Below are positions 1 to 8,370 of a stretch of DNA of 47,159 nucleotides, one piece after another (within the stretch, counting starts at the first letter, position 1; every line of letters starts with the position of its first letter). The notes below the pieces were generated by a model. It saw only the letters and a program-made list of their open reading frames with translations. It searched no databases and was not told the origin of the DNA. The stretch is from Paracoccus sp. Z118 (GTDB lineage Bacteria > Pseudomonadota > Alphaproteobacteria > Rhodobacterales > Rhodobacteraceae): positions 1 to 47,159 of the forward strand of contig NZ_JAHQZU010000018.1 in assembly GCF_019061185.1 (NCBI RefSeq). The letters run 5' to 3'. A program made the position numbers and the translations under genes.

Positions 1-176
1 AGCTGTCGTTTCCGGTCTCCAGGATGTGACAGCGGTGGGTGAGGCGATCGAGTAGCGCGGTGGTCATCTTGGCGTCGGCGAAGACCGAGGCCCATCACGA
101 CGCTGGTGCGCTCGTCGAGCTTGCTCAGGAGATGGAAGAGCAGCGCACCGCCAGAGGCGCTGAAGGGCAGGTACTC
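1..176 (-). pseudogene. istB remnant, IS21-family transposition ATPase
   Basis: Read on the minus strand from about 176, the frame gives EYLPFSASGGALLFHLLSKL followed by DERTSVVM, which is the middle of IstB, the AAA+ helper ATPase of IS21 elements. At about position 92 the frame shifts, and the match continues as [20 protein letters not shown] to the window edge. The residues normally between these blocks (about nine, after TSVV) are missing, so there is a small deletion with a frameshift. The Walker A half of the gene is absent to the right of 176, where unrelated sequence begins. This is a dead, internally deleted fragment; its C-terminal end runs off the window. The family call is by motif memory. 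Confidence 0.75.
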
Positions 177-266
177 ATTTTCCGGCATCCCTGTTGATCC
201 TGTCGGACATTGTCGATTCAGCGCGGAACTCGCGCCGCCCTCCGCTCCCACAAAAGCGGAGCCCCG

Positions 267-839
267 TCAGCGCACCCCTTCCAGATCGAAGGCGGCGGCG
301 AATTCGGGGGGCATCGGGAATTCCTGCACCGCGCGGGCGCGGGCCTCGGGCGACATCTTCCGGGCGGTCTTCTGGACGATGACCAGCAGCGCCTGGGGTT
401 CCTGGGTGGCCCCGAAATCGCCGAGATAGTGGCGGATGAAGGTGAAGCAGGCGACGTCCTCCAGCGCCTGCACCTGCGGGTCGCGCTTGATCCCCTCCTT
501 GCGCAGCATCCGGCCGGCATGCTCCGCGTCAGCCTCGGGGTATCCGGCCTCGCGCATCAGCGCCATCACCCGGTCCGCGTGCCGGCGCCCCTGATCGCGG
601 CGCCAGAGCAGATAGCCCTCGCGCCCCTCGGGATAGTCCTTCCGCGGCAGCAGCCAGCGCTCGATATGCTGGCCGCGGCAGGCGATGGCCAGCGCGTCCG
701 GGGCATCGGGATGCAGGCGGCGCTGCTCCTCGGTCATGCGGCGGCCGTAGAGCAGTTCGACGGGCTGGCCGTCCTCCAGCCGCGGATCGGCGGCATTGGC
801 GGCGTCGATGGCGGCGAAGACCCGTTCGCGTGGCGTCAT
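267..839 (-). CDS. DUF4202 family protein
   Basis: A 190-residue protein beginning MTPRERVFAAIDAANA. It resembles the DUF4202 family throughout: the early GQPVELLYGRRMTEEQRRL block, the central ACRGQHIERWLLPRKDYPEG block, and the late KEGIKRDPQVQALEDVACF block. No biochemical role is established for the family that I know of. It is soluble, with no signal peptide or membrane segment. I chose the ATG at 839 because the conserved family N-terminus starts there; an upstream in-frame ATG at 881 would add 14 residues that look like noise. It stands alone between the istB remnant and the divergent opg operon. Confidence 0.8.
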   Translation of the reverse strand: MTPRERVFAAIDAANAADPRLEDGQPVELLYGRRMTEEQRRLHPDAPDALAIACRGQHIERWLLPRKDYPEGREGYLLWRRDQGRRHADRVMALMREAGYPEADAEHAGRMLRKEGIKRDPQVQALEDVACFTFIRHYLGDFGATQEPQALLVIVQKTARKMSPEARARAVQEFPMPPEFAAAFDLEGVR

Positions 840-1256
840 GCGGTTTCCTCTGGCGCTGTGGCTTGGGCTTCGACGTGCCACGGCTCGGGGCGGAAAGCCA
901 GCGCGAGAGGCGAAAACGAGGCGTTTCGCGGCCGAAGCGGGGTTCTGTCCGGCACCGCACCCTGTGCCGGCGAATTGCGCGGACCGAACGGGCGACCCGC
1001 GATCTGGTCATAGCGCAGCACTCGCCGCGAGACACCCGGCAGAACCGCCCGTAACCCCGCCGTGCCGGAAGCCGGTCAGCACGGCAACCGCCGCCACCGT
1101 CCCGCTGCGCGCATGACGCCATCGGCGGGGTTCTGCCGGTGGGCCGCTCACGGCCCCGCACGATCGCGCGGATCGGCGGCTTGCCGCTGTGCATGTCATT
1201 GCCGCGCGGCGGGCGTTGCCCTATCTGCCAAACTGCCCTTTGTCAGGACCAAGTCC
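840..1256. other. Gene-free stretch between DUF4202 and opgG
   Basis: About 417 bases hold no convincing gene on either strand; the open frames across it have no recognisable protein and poor codon use. Both neighbours are transcribed away from it, so it must hold two promoters. It contains a short hairpin (CCGGCAC at 949-955 with GTGCCGG at 964-970) and, near its right end, a good sigma-70 type promoter for opgG. I see no tRNA, repeat or conserved RNA here. Confidence 0.5.
1199..1227 (+). promoter_or_regulatory. Predicted sigma-70 promoter of the opg operon
   Basis: A TTGCCG -35 box (1199-1204) and a TATCTG -10 box (1222-1227) are separated by 17 bases. Transcription would start near 1234, giving a short leader with an AGGA ribosome binding site at 1245-1248 ahead of the GTG at 1257. 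The same -10 hexamer occurs at the rnpB promoter in this window. This is prediction from spacing and consensus only. Confidence 0.5.
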
Positions 1257-2831
1257 GTGAAACGTCGCATCTTCGTAGGTTCTCTCGCCGCCGCGGTCGG
1301 AACGACCGCGCTCGTTCCCGCCCGGCTCCGGGCGCAGACGCCCGGCCCGCTTCCCGATCCCGCCACCCCGGTGCCCGAACCGGTGATCGCCCCGACCCCG
1401 TTCGGATTCGACGACGTGGTGACGCGGGCGGTCGAGCTGGCGCAGCGCGATCATGAACGGCTGACCTCGTCCCTGACGGCGCCGTTCGACGACCTCGGAT
1501 ACGACGCCTATCGCGGCATCCGCTTCCGCCGCGACGCCGACCCGTGGGGGCCGGTGCCGGGCTGGGGGCTGGACCTGTTGCCGCCGGGGATGCTGTATGA
1601 GGAGCCGGTCCGCGTCAACGTCATCCATAACGGCGTCGCCCAGCCGGTCCCGTTCGATCCGGGCGTCTTCAACTACGACGAAAACGCCTTCCCGCCGGAC
1701 GCGCCGCAGATGCCGCCCGGCGACATGGGCTGGTCGGGCTTCCGCCTGCGCACCGCGCTGAACGCGCCCGACGTGCTGGACGAGCTGGCGGTCTTTCAGG
1801 GCGCGAGCTATTTCCGCGTGCTGGGCCGGGGCAGCCATTACGGCATCTCGGCCCGCGGGCTCGCGCTCGGCACCGGCAGCACGGCGGGAGAGGAGTTCCC
1901 CGTCTTCCGCGAGTTCTGGATCGAGACGCCCAACCTCGACGCAGGCAGCGTCACGATCCACGCGCTGCTCGACAGCCCCTCGGTCGCGGGCGCGTTCCAG
2001 TTCGTCATCACGCCGGGCCAGAACACGCGCGTGCGGAGCCGCGCCGCGCTGATCCCCCGGCGCGAGCTGACCGATGTCGGCATCGCGCCGCTGACCTCGA
2101 TGTTCTGGTTCGGCCCCGGCGACGATTCCGGGCAGGACGATTATCGCCCCGCCGTCCATGACAGCGACGGCGTGCAGATGATCACCGGCGGCGGCGCGCG
2201 GCTGTGGCGGGCGCTCAGCAACCCGCCCTCGCTGCAGCTTTCCGCGTTCCTCGACAATGACCCGCAGGGCTTCGGCCTGATGCAGCGCGCCCGGCGGTTC
2301 GAGGATTTCCAGGACGCGGGCGCGGGCTATCACCTGCGGCCCTCGGCGTGGATCTCGCCGCATACCAACTGGGGCGCGGGATCGGTCACGCTGGTCGAGA
2401 TCCCGGTGCAGAACGAATTCCACGACAACATCGTCTCGTTCTGGAAGCCGGCAGATCCGCTGGCCGTCGGCACCCGCACGGATTTCGGCTATGACCTGAG
2501 CTTCGGCTCCAACCCCGGCGACATCGGGCCGTTCGCCAAGGTGCGGCAGACCCGGTCGGGCGTTTCCATCAACACCCAGGGCGCGCGGACCTTCCTGGTC
2601 GATTTCGAGGACCACCTGTTCCGCGGCCGCCCCGCGCCGGAAGCGGTCGTGCGGGCCTCCGCCGGGCGGATCGAACACCCTTACGCGCTGCATGTGCCCG
2701 AGCAGGGGATCGTTCGCCTCGCCTTCGAGTTTCATCCCGACGGCGCCGATCTGTCAGACTTCTCGGCCCGGCTGGAAGGGGCCGAGGGGGCGCTGTCCGA
2801 GACGTGGATGTTCCGCTGGGTCAGGGACTGA
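1257..2831 (+). CDS. opgG: Periplasmic glucan biosynthesis protein OpgG/MdoG
   Basis: A 524-residue OpgG/OpgD-type protein, close to the usual length of about 510-550. OpgG acts in the periplasm in building osmoregulated periplasmic glucans, probably organising the branched or cyclic product from the linear chain made by OpgH. The N-terminus is an export signal, KRRIFVGSLAAAVGTTALVP ending at an AQ cleavage site; the KRRIFVG start is compatible with twin-arginine export, as is known for OpgD. Typical family blocks follow, such as GYDAYRGIRFR and GSTAGEEFPVFREFWIE. I chose the GTG at 1257 because it starts the signal peptide and has AGGA eight bases upstream; the longer frame from 1062 is unlikely. 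opgH follows after three bases, so the two are co-transcribed. Rhodobacter sphaeroides has opgI between opgG and opgH; it is absent here. Confidence 0.9.
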   Translation: MKRRIFVGSLAAAVGTTALVPARLRAQTPGPLPDPATPVPEPVIAPTPFGFDDVVTRAVELAQRDHERLTSSLTAPFDDLGYDAYRGIRFRRDADPWGPVPGWGLDLLPPGMLYEEPVRVNVIHNGVAQPVPFDPGVFNYDENAFPPDAPQMPPGDMGWSGFRLRTALNAPDVLDELAVFQGASYFRVLGRGSHYGISARGLALGTGSTAGEEFPVFREFWIETPNLDAGSVTIHALLDSPSVAGAFQFVITPGQNTRVRSRAALIPRRELTDVGIAPLTSMFWFGPGDDSGQDDYRPAVHDSDGVQMITGGGARLWRALSNPPSLQLSAFLDNDPQGFGLMQRARRFEDFQDAGAGYHLRPSAWISPHTNWGAGSVTLVEIPVQNEFHDNIVSFWKPADPLAVGTRTDFGYDLSFGSNPGDIGPFAKVRQTRSGVSINTQGARTFLVDFEDHLFRGRPAPEAVVRASAGRIEHPYALHVPEQGIVRLAFEFHPDGADLSDFSARLEGAEGALSETWMFRWVRD

Positions 2832-2834
2832 GCG

Positions 2835-4982
2835 ATGGACCATCAGGGGATGACAGCCAGCCCGCCCTTGCCGACGGGCGATCCTGCGACGGCGCCCGGC
2901 CATCGGGCCGCCGAGCCGCAGGACTGGCGCGCACATCCCTTTCCGCCCGAGGCGCCGCTGGCGATGCCGGTGCAGGATTTCCGCGCCGCCCCGCCGCCCG
3001 GACCGGCAGTCGAGCCGGCGCCCGCGCGGGTGATCCTGGCCCGCATCATCGCCTTCGGCGGCGGCGCGGCGATCACCGTGATCGGCGCGTGGCAGATGCT
3101 GCTTGTCCTCACCGGCAACCTGCAACTGCTGCAATACGCGCTGCTGGTCCTTTTCGCGATCACCTTCGGCTGGGTGGGGTTCAGCTTCTGCTCGGTCCTC
3201 TCCGGGCTTTGCGCCGCCACCCCGCGCACCCCGTCGGGCCGGGGCAGCGCCCGCGTCGCCATCGTGATGCCGGTCTATCACGAGGACCCGGCGGCGAGCC
3301 TGTCGCTGCTCGCCTCGCTCGCCGACGAGCTTGCGGCCGAGGGAATGGCGGACCGGGCCGAGATCTTCATCCTGTCCGACAGCCGCGAGCCGGATGCCTT
3401 CGTCGCCGAAACGCTGGCCGTCGCCGCGCTGCGCGAGACCTGCCCGATCCCGGTCTGGTATCGCCGCCGCACCGACAACGAGGGCCGCAAGGCCGGTAAC
3501 GTGGCCGAGTTCGTGCGCCGCTGGGGCGGGTGCTATGACCAGATGGTGGTGCTTGACGCGGACTCGGTTGTCTCGGGCCGCGTCGTGGCCGAGATGAGCG
3601 CCCGGATGGCCGCCGACCCGGCGCTGGCGCTGATCCAGACGATCCCGGTCCTGACCGGCGCGCAGACGATCTATGCCCGCGTGATCCAGTTCGCGGGCCG
3701 GGTCTATGGCCCCGCGGTCGGCAAGGGCGTCGCCGCCTGGTCGGGCGACAACGGCAATTTCTGGGGCCACAACGCGATGATCCGCGTGCGGGCCTTCGCC
3801 GCGTGCTGCGGGCTGCCGGAACTGCCGGGCAGGCCCCCCTTCGGCGGCACCGTCATGTCGCACGACTTCGTGGAAGCCGCGCTGCTGCGGCGTGCCGGCT
3901 GGAAGGTCCGGCTCGACTGGGATCTGCGCGCCAGCTACGAGGGCGCGCCCCCGACCCTGCTGGACAACGCGGTGCGCGAGCGCCGCTGGGCGCAGGGCAA
4001 CCTGCAACACCTGCGGGTGATCGGCGCGCGGGGCTTCACCTGGATCAGCCGGGCGCATTTCGTCATCGGCATCCTCGGCTTCGTGATGAGCCCGATCTGG
4101 CTGGGCATGATCATCGTCGGGCTGATCCTGACCGCCAACACGATCCTGTCCACGCCGCAATACTTCCCGCAGACCTACCAGATGTTCCCGACCTGGCCGA
4201 CCTTCGATCCGGGGCGGATGATGTGGCTGTTCGCCGCCGCGATGGCGCTGCTGCTGCTGCCCAAGTTCTTCGCCGTCGTGCGGGGATGGAAACGCCCGCT
4301 CGCCGCCGCCGTCGGCGGACGCTCCAGCCTGCTGCTGAGCGCGCTGTTCGAGATCGTGATGTCGGCGCTGATCGCCCCGGTGGGGATGCTGATCCAGTCG
4401 CGCCAGATCCTCGAAATCCTCTGGGGACGCAATTCGGGCTGGGAAAGCCAGGTCCGCAAGGGCGCGATGCCGCCGTGGCGGGTGGTGCTGTCGCGGCACT
4501 GGGCGCATGTCGCCTGGGGCGCCGCGATCACGGCCGTCATCTGGTATCTTTCGCCCGGCCAGCTGATCTGGCTGTCGCCGATCCTGTTGGGGCTGATCCT
4601 GTCGCCCCTCGTCTCGCGGTGGAGCGCGTCGTCCGTGCTGGGCCGCTGGGCGCGGATGGCCGACCTGCTCGTCACCCCCGAAGAGCGGCGCCCGCCCGAA
4701 GTCATGACCGCCGCGCTCGCCCATGCCCGCCGCCTGCGCACCGCCGATGGCGGGGCCGAGCGGCTCGGTTGGGACGCAGAGGCCCGGCGCCGTCACGCGG
4801 CGCTGCTGCCCCCTGCCCGGCCCGCGCCCCCGGCCGCGCGGCTGCCGGTCATCACCGCCAGCGCCAAGCTGGACGTCGCCGCCAGCCAGGCCGAGGCGCT
4901 GGCCTTTCTCGACCGCGCCGAGCGGCAGGCGCTGTTCGCCGATCCCGGTCTGCTGACCCGCTGGGCCGGATTGCCGAGATGA
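2835..4982 (+). CDS. opgH: Glucan biosynthesis glucosyltransferase OpgH/MdoH
   Basis: A 715-residue inner-membrane family 2 glucosyltransferase that polymerises UDP-glucose into the glucan backbone and passes it across the membrane. Two membrane segments lie at about residues 60-115. The catalytic domain at about 138-390 shows the VLDADSV block (substrate and metal aspartates), a GHNAMIR block and the RERRWAQGN motif that corresponds to Q/RxxRW-QGN. Further membrane segments follow from about residue 400 (HFVIGILGFVMSPIW) to about 600. It is shorter than the roughly 850-residue E. coli protein, as alphaproteobacterial forms tend to be. The first about 50 residues are proline and alanine rich and variable. 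Its stop overlaps the opgC start (ATGA), so translation is probably coupled. Confidence 0.92.
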   Translation: MDHQGMTASPPLPTGDPATAPGHRAAEPQDWRAHPFPPEAPLAMPVQDFRAAPPPGPAVEPAPARVILARIIAFGGGAAITVIGAWQMLLVLTGNLQLLQYALLVLFAITFGWVGFSFCSVLSGLCAATPRTPSGRGSARVAIVMPVYHEDPAASLSLLASLADELAAEGMADRAEIFILSDSREPDAFVAETLAVAALRETCPIPVWYRRRTDNEGRKAGNVAEFVRRWGGCYDQMVVLDADSVVSGRVVAEMSARMAADPALALIQTIPVLTGAQTIYARVIQFAGRVYGPAVGKGVAAWSGDNGNFWGHNAMIRVRAFAACCGLPELPGRPPFGGTVMSHDFVEAALLRRAGWKVRLDWDLRASYEGAPPTLLDNAVRERRWAQGNLQHLRVIGARGFTWISRAHFVIGILGFVMSPIWLGMIIVGLILTANTILSTPQYFPQTYQMFPTWPTFDPGRMMWLFAAAMALLLLPKFFAVVRGWKRPLAAAVGGRSSLLLSALFEIVMSALIAPVGMLIQSRQILEILWGRNSGWESQVRKGAMPPWRVVLSRHWAHVAWGAAITAVIWYLSPGQLIWLSPILLGLILSPLVSRWSASSVLGRWARMADLLVTPEERRPPEVMTAALAHARRLRTADGGAERLGWDAEARRRHAALLPPARPAPPAARLPVITASAKLDVAASQAEALAFLDRAERQALFADPGLLTRWAGLPR

Positions 4983-6109
4983 ACCGCATTCCCGCCCTCG
5001 ACATGCTGCGCGGCTATGCGCTGGTCGCCATCATGCTCAACCACATGCCTGCGGGCGTGCTGCGGCAGTTCACGCTGACCAACTACACCATCTTCGACGC
5101 GGCAGAGCTGTTCGTGCTGCTGTCGGGTTTCCTCGTCGGGCTGGTCTGGCTCAAGACCCACGAAAGCGAGGGACTGGGCGCCGCGCAATGGCGCTTTGCC
5201 CGCCGCGCCGTGCAGGTCTGGCTGGCGCTGATCGCCGGGGCGGTGCTGATCGCCCTGCTGTCCGGGGCGCTGACGGCGCTGGACCTCAAGCACACGGCGG
5301 TCTGGACCGGCTATGGCGGCTGGCTGGCCGAAAATCCGCTCGGCTATCTGGGCGTCGTGGCGAGCCTCTGGATGCAGCCCAACCTCGTGGACGTGCTGGC
5401 GCTTTACGTGGTGCTGATGGCATCCGTCCCGCTGCTGGTCCCCTTGCTGGAGCGCCGCCCGCTGGTCTTCGCGCTGCTCTCGCTCGCCGTCTGGATGGCC
5501 GCCGTGCCGCTGAACGCGGCGCTTCCGAATGAACGGCACGGCGGCGGGCTGCTGTTCAACCCGTTCGGCTGGCAGGTGCTGTTCTATGCCGGGGTCGCGA
5601 TGGGCCTGTTCCGCCGCAGCGCGATGCCGGTGCTGCGGCGCTGGTCCGGTGCGGTCACGGTCCTGGCCCTCGGCGTCGCCCTTTACGGAACCGCCATGGC
5701 GGTGCTGTGGCGCTTCGGACCCGAGGGCAAGCGCCTTGCCGACGTCCTGTGGCATGCGGTCGGGAAGGTGGACAAATGGTCGCTGGACGAGATGCGGCTT
5801 GCGGCCGTCCTCGCCTGGGCATGGCTGGTGGCCGTGCCGCTGGCCGCGCCGATGGCGTGGCTTTCGGGCACCGCGGCGGGCCGGGCGCTGGCGGTGGTCG
5901 GGCGCGGAGGACTCGTCACCTTCGTGGCCTGCGTCCTGCTGTCCATTCTCGGCGACGCGATGGCCACCAATCCGGCGGGCACGGATACCGCGTGGAAGGT
6001 GACGGTGGACCTGTTGGTGGTTGCCCTGCTGTGGCTGATCGGACTCGGCTGGCTGCATCGCGCGCGCATCGGCGCGGCGCTGGTGGCGAAGGTGCAGACG
6101 TCAGGCTGA
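4979..6109 (+). CDS. opgC: OpgC-type glucan succinyltransferase
   Basis: A 376-residue polytopic membrane protein starting MNRIPALDMLRGYALVAIML, which matches the OpgC family (acyltransferase-like; adds succinyl groups to periplasmic glucans). The block NYTIFDAAELFVLLSGFLVG near residues 35-55 is typical. About ten hydrophobic segments follow. The ATG at 4979 overlaps the opgH stop by four bases and starts the family N-terminus; the much longer upstream open frame (from 3803) is a shadow inside opgH. In R. sphaeroides opgC is the last gene of the opg operon and controls anionic substitution of the glucan, which fits its place here. It converges on znuA with only 16 bases between the two stops. 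Confidence 0.88.
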   Translation: MNRIPALDMLRGYALVAIMLNHMPAGVLRQFTLTNYTIFDAAELFVLLSGFLVGLVWLKTHESEGLGAAQWRFARRAVQVWLALIAGAVLIALLSGALTALDLKHTAVWTGYGGWLAENPLGYLGVVASLWMQPNLVDVLALYVVLMASVPLLVPLLERRPLVFALLSLAVWMAAVPLNAALPNERHGGGLLFNPFGWQVLFYAGVAMGLFRRSAMPVLRRWSGAVTVLALGVALYGTAMAVLWRFGPEGKRLADVLWHAVGKVDKWSLDEMRLAAVLAWAWLVAVPLAAPMAWLSGTAAGRALAVVGRGGLVTFVACVLLSILGDAMATNPAGTDTAWKVTVDLLVVALLWLIGLGWLHRARIGAALVAKVQTSG

Positions 6110-6125
6110 CGCCGCCCGGTTACGC

Positions 6126-7052
6126 TTACCGGCAGGACGCCAGCGCCGATCCGGCAGAGCGGATCAGCGCAGGATAGAACTCCGCCCCCGTGGCGAGGCC
6201 GGTTCCCAGCGGGTCCAGCACCGCCGTCCGCGCCTCCGCGCCGTCCAGCACGGTCGCCACCAGATCCGGGTCGAATTGCGGCTCGCTCAGCGCGCAATCG
6301 ATCCCCAGCGCCGCGATCCGGTCCCGCAGTTCCGCGATGCGGGCCGGGCCGGAAGGCGCGGCGTCACTGATCGCGATCGCTCCCGCCGCCGGGAAATCGA
6401 AGCGGTTCTCGAAATACTGGTAGGCGTCGTGGAAGACGATGAAGCGCAGGCCCGGAACTGTGGCCAGCTCCGCCCGGACATCATCGGCGGCGGCGTCGAT
6501 CTCCTCCGCGCCGGCTGAGGTATTCGCCGCATAGGCGGCCGCGTTCTCGGGGTCGAGCCGCGACAGTTCGGCGGCGATGGCGGCGAGCCATGCCTTGCCG
6601 TTCTCCGGGTCGAGCCAGGCGTGTGGGTCCGGTCCCTCATTCGCGTGATCGTGATCGTGGTCTGCGTGGTCGTGGCCGTGACCGTCATCACCGCCCCCGA
6701 ACAGCGCCCTTTCCCGCACCGGCAGCGCCGTCGTGCCTGCCGCATGCAACAGCGGAACCCGGCTCGCCCCGGAGGCGAGCGACTCGAGCGGGCGGCCCAG
6801 CCACGGCGTCAGTTCGGCGCCGACCATGAACACCACATCGGCGCCCGACAGCGCCGCGGCCTCGGACGGCCTCATCGCATAGTGATGCGGCGAGGCGCCG
6901 GGCCGCATGAGCAGCACGGGCTCCCCCACCCCGGCCATCACGCGGGCGACGAGCCCATGGACCGGCGCGATGTCGGCAACCACCTGCGGCACCTCGGCAA
7001 AGGCAGGCGCGGCAAGAAGGGCGAAGGCGGCGGCGAGATGAAGGCGTGACAC
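6126..7052 (-). CDS. znuA: Zinc ABC transporter substrate-binding protein ZnuA
   Basis: A 308-residue cluster A-I metal-binding protein that captures Zn2+ in the periplasm for ZnuBC. A signal peptide covers residues 1-19 (ends APAFA). Expected ligands are visible: His in SPHHYAMRPS (about 56-57), His144 in PDPHAWLDP, His in VFHDAYQYFE, and a late Asp in EPQFDPD. A His/Asp-rich loop at about 123-136 (DGHGHDHADHDHDHA) just before the second ligand is the hallmark of zinc-type rather than manganese-type proteins. It is divergent from zur, with an 86-base gap holding Zur-box-like dyads, so zinc repression is expected. Confidence 0.93.
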   Translation of the reverse strand: MSRLHLAAAFALLAAPAFAEVPQVVADIAPVHGLVARVMAGVGEPVLLMRPGASPHHYAMRPSEAAALSGADVVFMVGAELTPWLGRPLESLASGASRVPLLHAAGTTALPVRERALFGGGDDGHGHDHADHDHDHANEGPDPHAWLDPENGKAWLAAIAAELSRLDPENAAAYAANTSAGAEEIDAAADDVRAELATVPGLRFIVFHDAYQYFENRFDFPAAGAIAISDAAPSGPARIAELRDRIAALGIDCALSEPQFDPDLVATVLDGAEARTAVLDPLGTGLATGAEFYPALIRSAGSALASCR

Positions 7053-7066
7053 AGGCGCTCCGGCTA

Positions 7067-7097
7067 TGTAATATCATCACATGAGCTACGTTATAAC
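7067..7097. promoter_or_regulatory. Candidate Zur operators between znuA and zur
   Basis: The 86-base divergent gap is clearly more AT-rich than its surroundings. It holds an imperfect dyad TGTAATATCATCACA at 7067-7081 and a perfect GTTATAAC palindrome at 7090-7097. Both resemble parts of known Zur boxes, which are AT-rich dyads of the form TGTTATA-N-TATAACA. Their position lets one regulator control znuA and zur-znuCB together. Exact operator limits are inferred. Confidence 0.55.
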
Positions 7098-7138
7098 ACA
7101 TCGCCGGTCAACCGAGCCCTCGACGGAAATGCAGCGCC

Positions 7139-7612
7139 ATGCATGACCACGCCGCCTGCATCGCCCGCGCCATGGCTCGGGCCGACGCCCGCTGCGGGGC
7201 CGAGGGGCTGCAACTGACCCCCGCCCGCCGCCGCGTGCTGGAGATTCTGCTGGAAGAGCACCGCGCGCTCGGCGCCTATGACATCCTCGACCGGCTGCGG
7301 GCCGAGGGGCTGGGCAGCCAGCCGCCCATCGTCTACCGGGCGCTCGACTTCCTGATGAAGCACGGCTTCGTCCACCGGATCGAGACGCTGAACGCCTTCG
7401 TCGCCTGCACCGAGCCGACGCCGGGCGACCGCGGCGATATCGCCCACATGCCCGCCTTCCTGATCTGCCGCACCTGCCGCCACGTGATCGAGACCGTGGC
7501 CGAACGCGGCCCCGGCAAGCTGGAAACCGCCGCCGACAGCGCGGGCTTCGCCATCGAACACGCCGTCCGCGAGGCCGAGGGCCTCTGCGCCGCCTGCCGG
7601 GCCGCCGCATGA
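7139..7612 (+). CDS. zur: Zinc uptake regulator Zur (Fur family)
   Basis: A 157-residue Fur-family repressor. The winged-helix part (about residues 24-85) includes LTPARRRVLEILLEEHRALG and PPIVYRALDFLMKHGFVHRI. The dimerisation part carries two zinc-site cysteine pairs, C110-x-x-C113 and C150-x-x-C153, and an AHMPAFLIC block typical of Zur. With zinc bound it should repress znuA and its own operon. It sits first in zur-znuC-znuB, with its stop overlapping the znuC start by four bases. Its N-terminus has an added MHDHAAC stretch with possible metal ligands. Zur is favoured over Fur by context and by the NAFVAC and AHMPAF blocks. Confidence 0.9.
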   Translation: MHDHAACIARAMARADARCGAEGLQLTPARRRVLEILLEEHRALGAYDILDRLRAEGLGSQPPIVYRALDFLMKHGFVHRIETLNAFVACTEPTPGDRGDIAHMPAFLICRTCRHVIETVAERGPGKLETAADSAGFAIEHAVREAEGLCAACRAAA

Positions 7613-8370
7613 GCGGGGGCGAGCCGCTGGTCACGCTGTCCGGCGTCAGCGTGGCGCTGGACGGGCTGCCGGTGCTGGACAGGATCGAACTGACGATCCA
7701 CCGGGGCGAGATCGTGACCGTGGTCGGGCCGAACGGCTCGGGGAAATCGACGCTTGTGCGATCGATCGTCGGGTCCATCCCGACGACCGGGGGCAGCCTG
7801 CGCCGCGCCAGGGGGCTGCGGATCGGCTATGTCCCGCAGCGGCTGGCGATCGACCCGTCGATGCCGGTCACGGTCGAGCGGTTCATGAACCTGCCCCGCC
7901 GCCGCCCGGCGGGCGAGGTCGCGCGGGCGCTGGCCGAGGCGGGACTGCCGGGCGTCCAGCGCCAGCAGATCGCCGGGCTGTCCGGCGGGCAGTTGCAGCG
8001 GGTGCTGCTGGCGCGGGCGCTGCTCGATTCCCCGGACCTGCTGATCCTCGACGAGGCGACGGCGGGGCTGGACCAGCCGGCGGTTGCGGCCTTCTACGCG
8101 CGGATCGAAGCCGTGCGCGCCGCGCAGGGCTGCGCCGTGCTGATGGTCAGCCACGACCTGCAGATCGTGATGCGCGCCTCGGACCGCGTCGTCTGCCTCA
8201 ACGGCCATGTCTGCTGCGAGGGCACGCCGGAAATCGTCTCCTCCTCGCCCGCCTATCACCGGCTGTTCGGGCGCGACACCGCCGAGACGCTGGCGCTTTA
8301 CCGCCACCACCACACCCACAGCCACGACGGCCCCTGCGCCGATCACGCCCACGGCGAGGACGCAGCCTGA
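7609..8370 (+). CDS. znuC: Zinc ABC transporter ATP-binding protein ZnuC
   Basis: A 253-residue ABC ATPase that powers zinc import through ZnuB. Walker A GPNGSGKST lies at 40-48, the LSGGQ signature at 124-128, Walker B LLILDE at about 144-149, and the switch His in MVSHDLQ at about 181. The C-terminus ends in a His-rich tail, YRHHHTHSHDGP and then DHAHGED (residues 231-251), which could bind or sense cytoplasmic zinc. The gene overlaps zur at its start and znuB at its stop, which points to coupled translation. Confidence 0.93.
   Translation: MSGGEPLVTLSGVSVALDGLPVLDRIELTIHRGEIVTVVGPNGSGKSTLVRSIVGSIPTTGGSLRRARGLRIGYVPQRLAIDPSMPVTVERFMNLPRRRPAGEVARALAEAGLPGVQRQQIAGLSGGQLQRVLLARALLDSPDLLILDEATAGLDQPAVAAFYARIEAVRAAQGCAVLMVSHDLQIVMRASDRVVCLNGHVCCEGTPEIVSSSPAYHRLFGRDTAETLALYRHHHTHSHDGPCADHAHGEDAA

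Noticed and set aside
796..1116. Small open frames between DUF4202 and opgG
   Set aside because: No ribosome binding site, arginine- and alanine-rich random-looking content, and they overlap the needed promoter region.
2754..4796. Long open frame antisense to opgH
   Set aside because: Composition is H/R/D/G-rich shadow translation; opgH on the other strand has clear family motifs.
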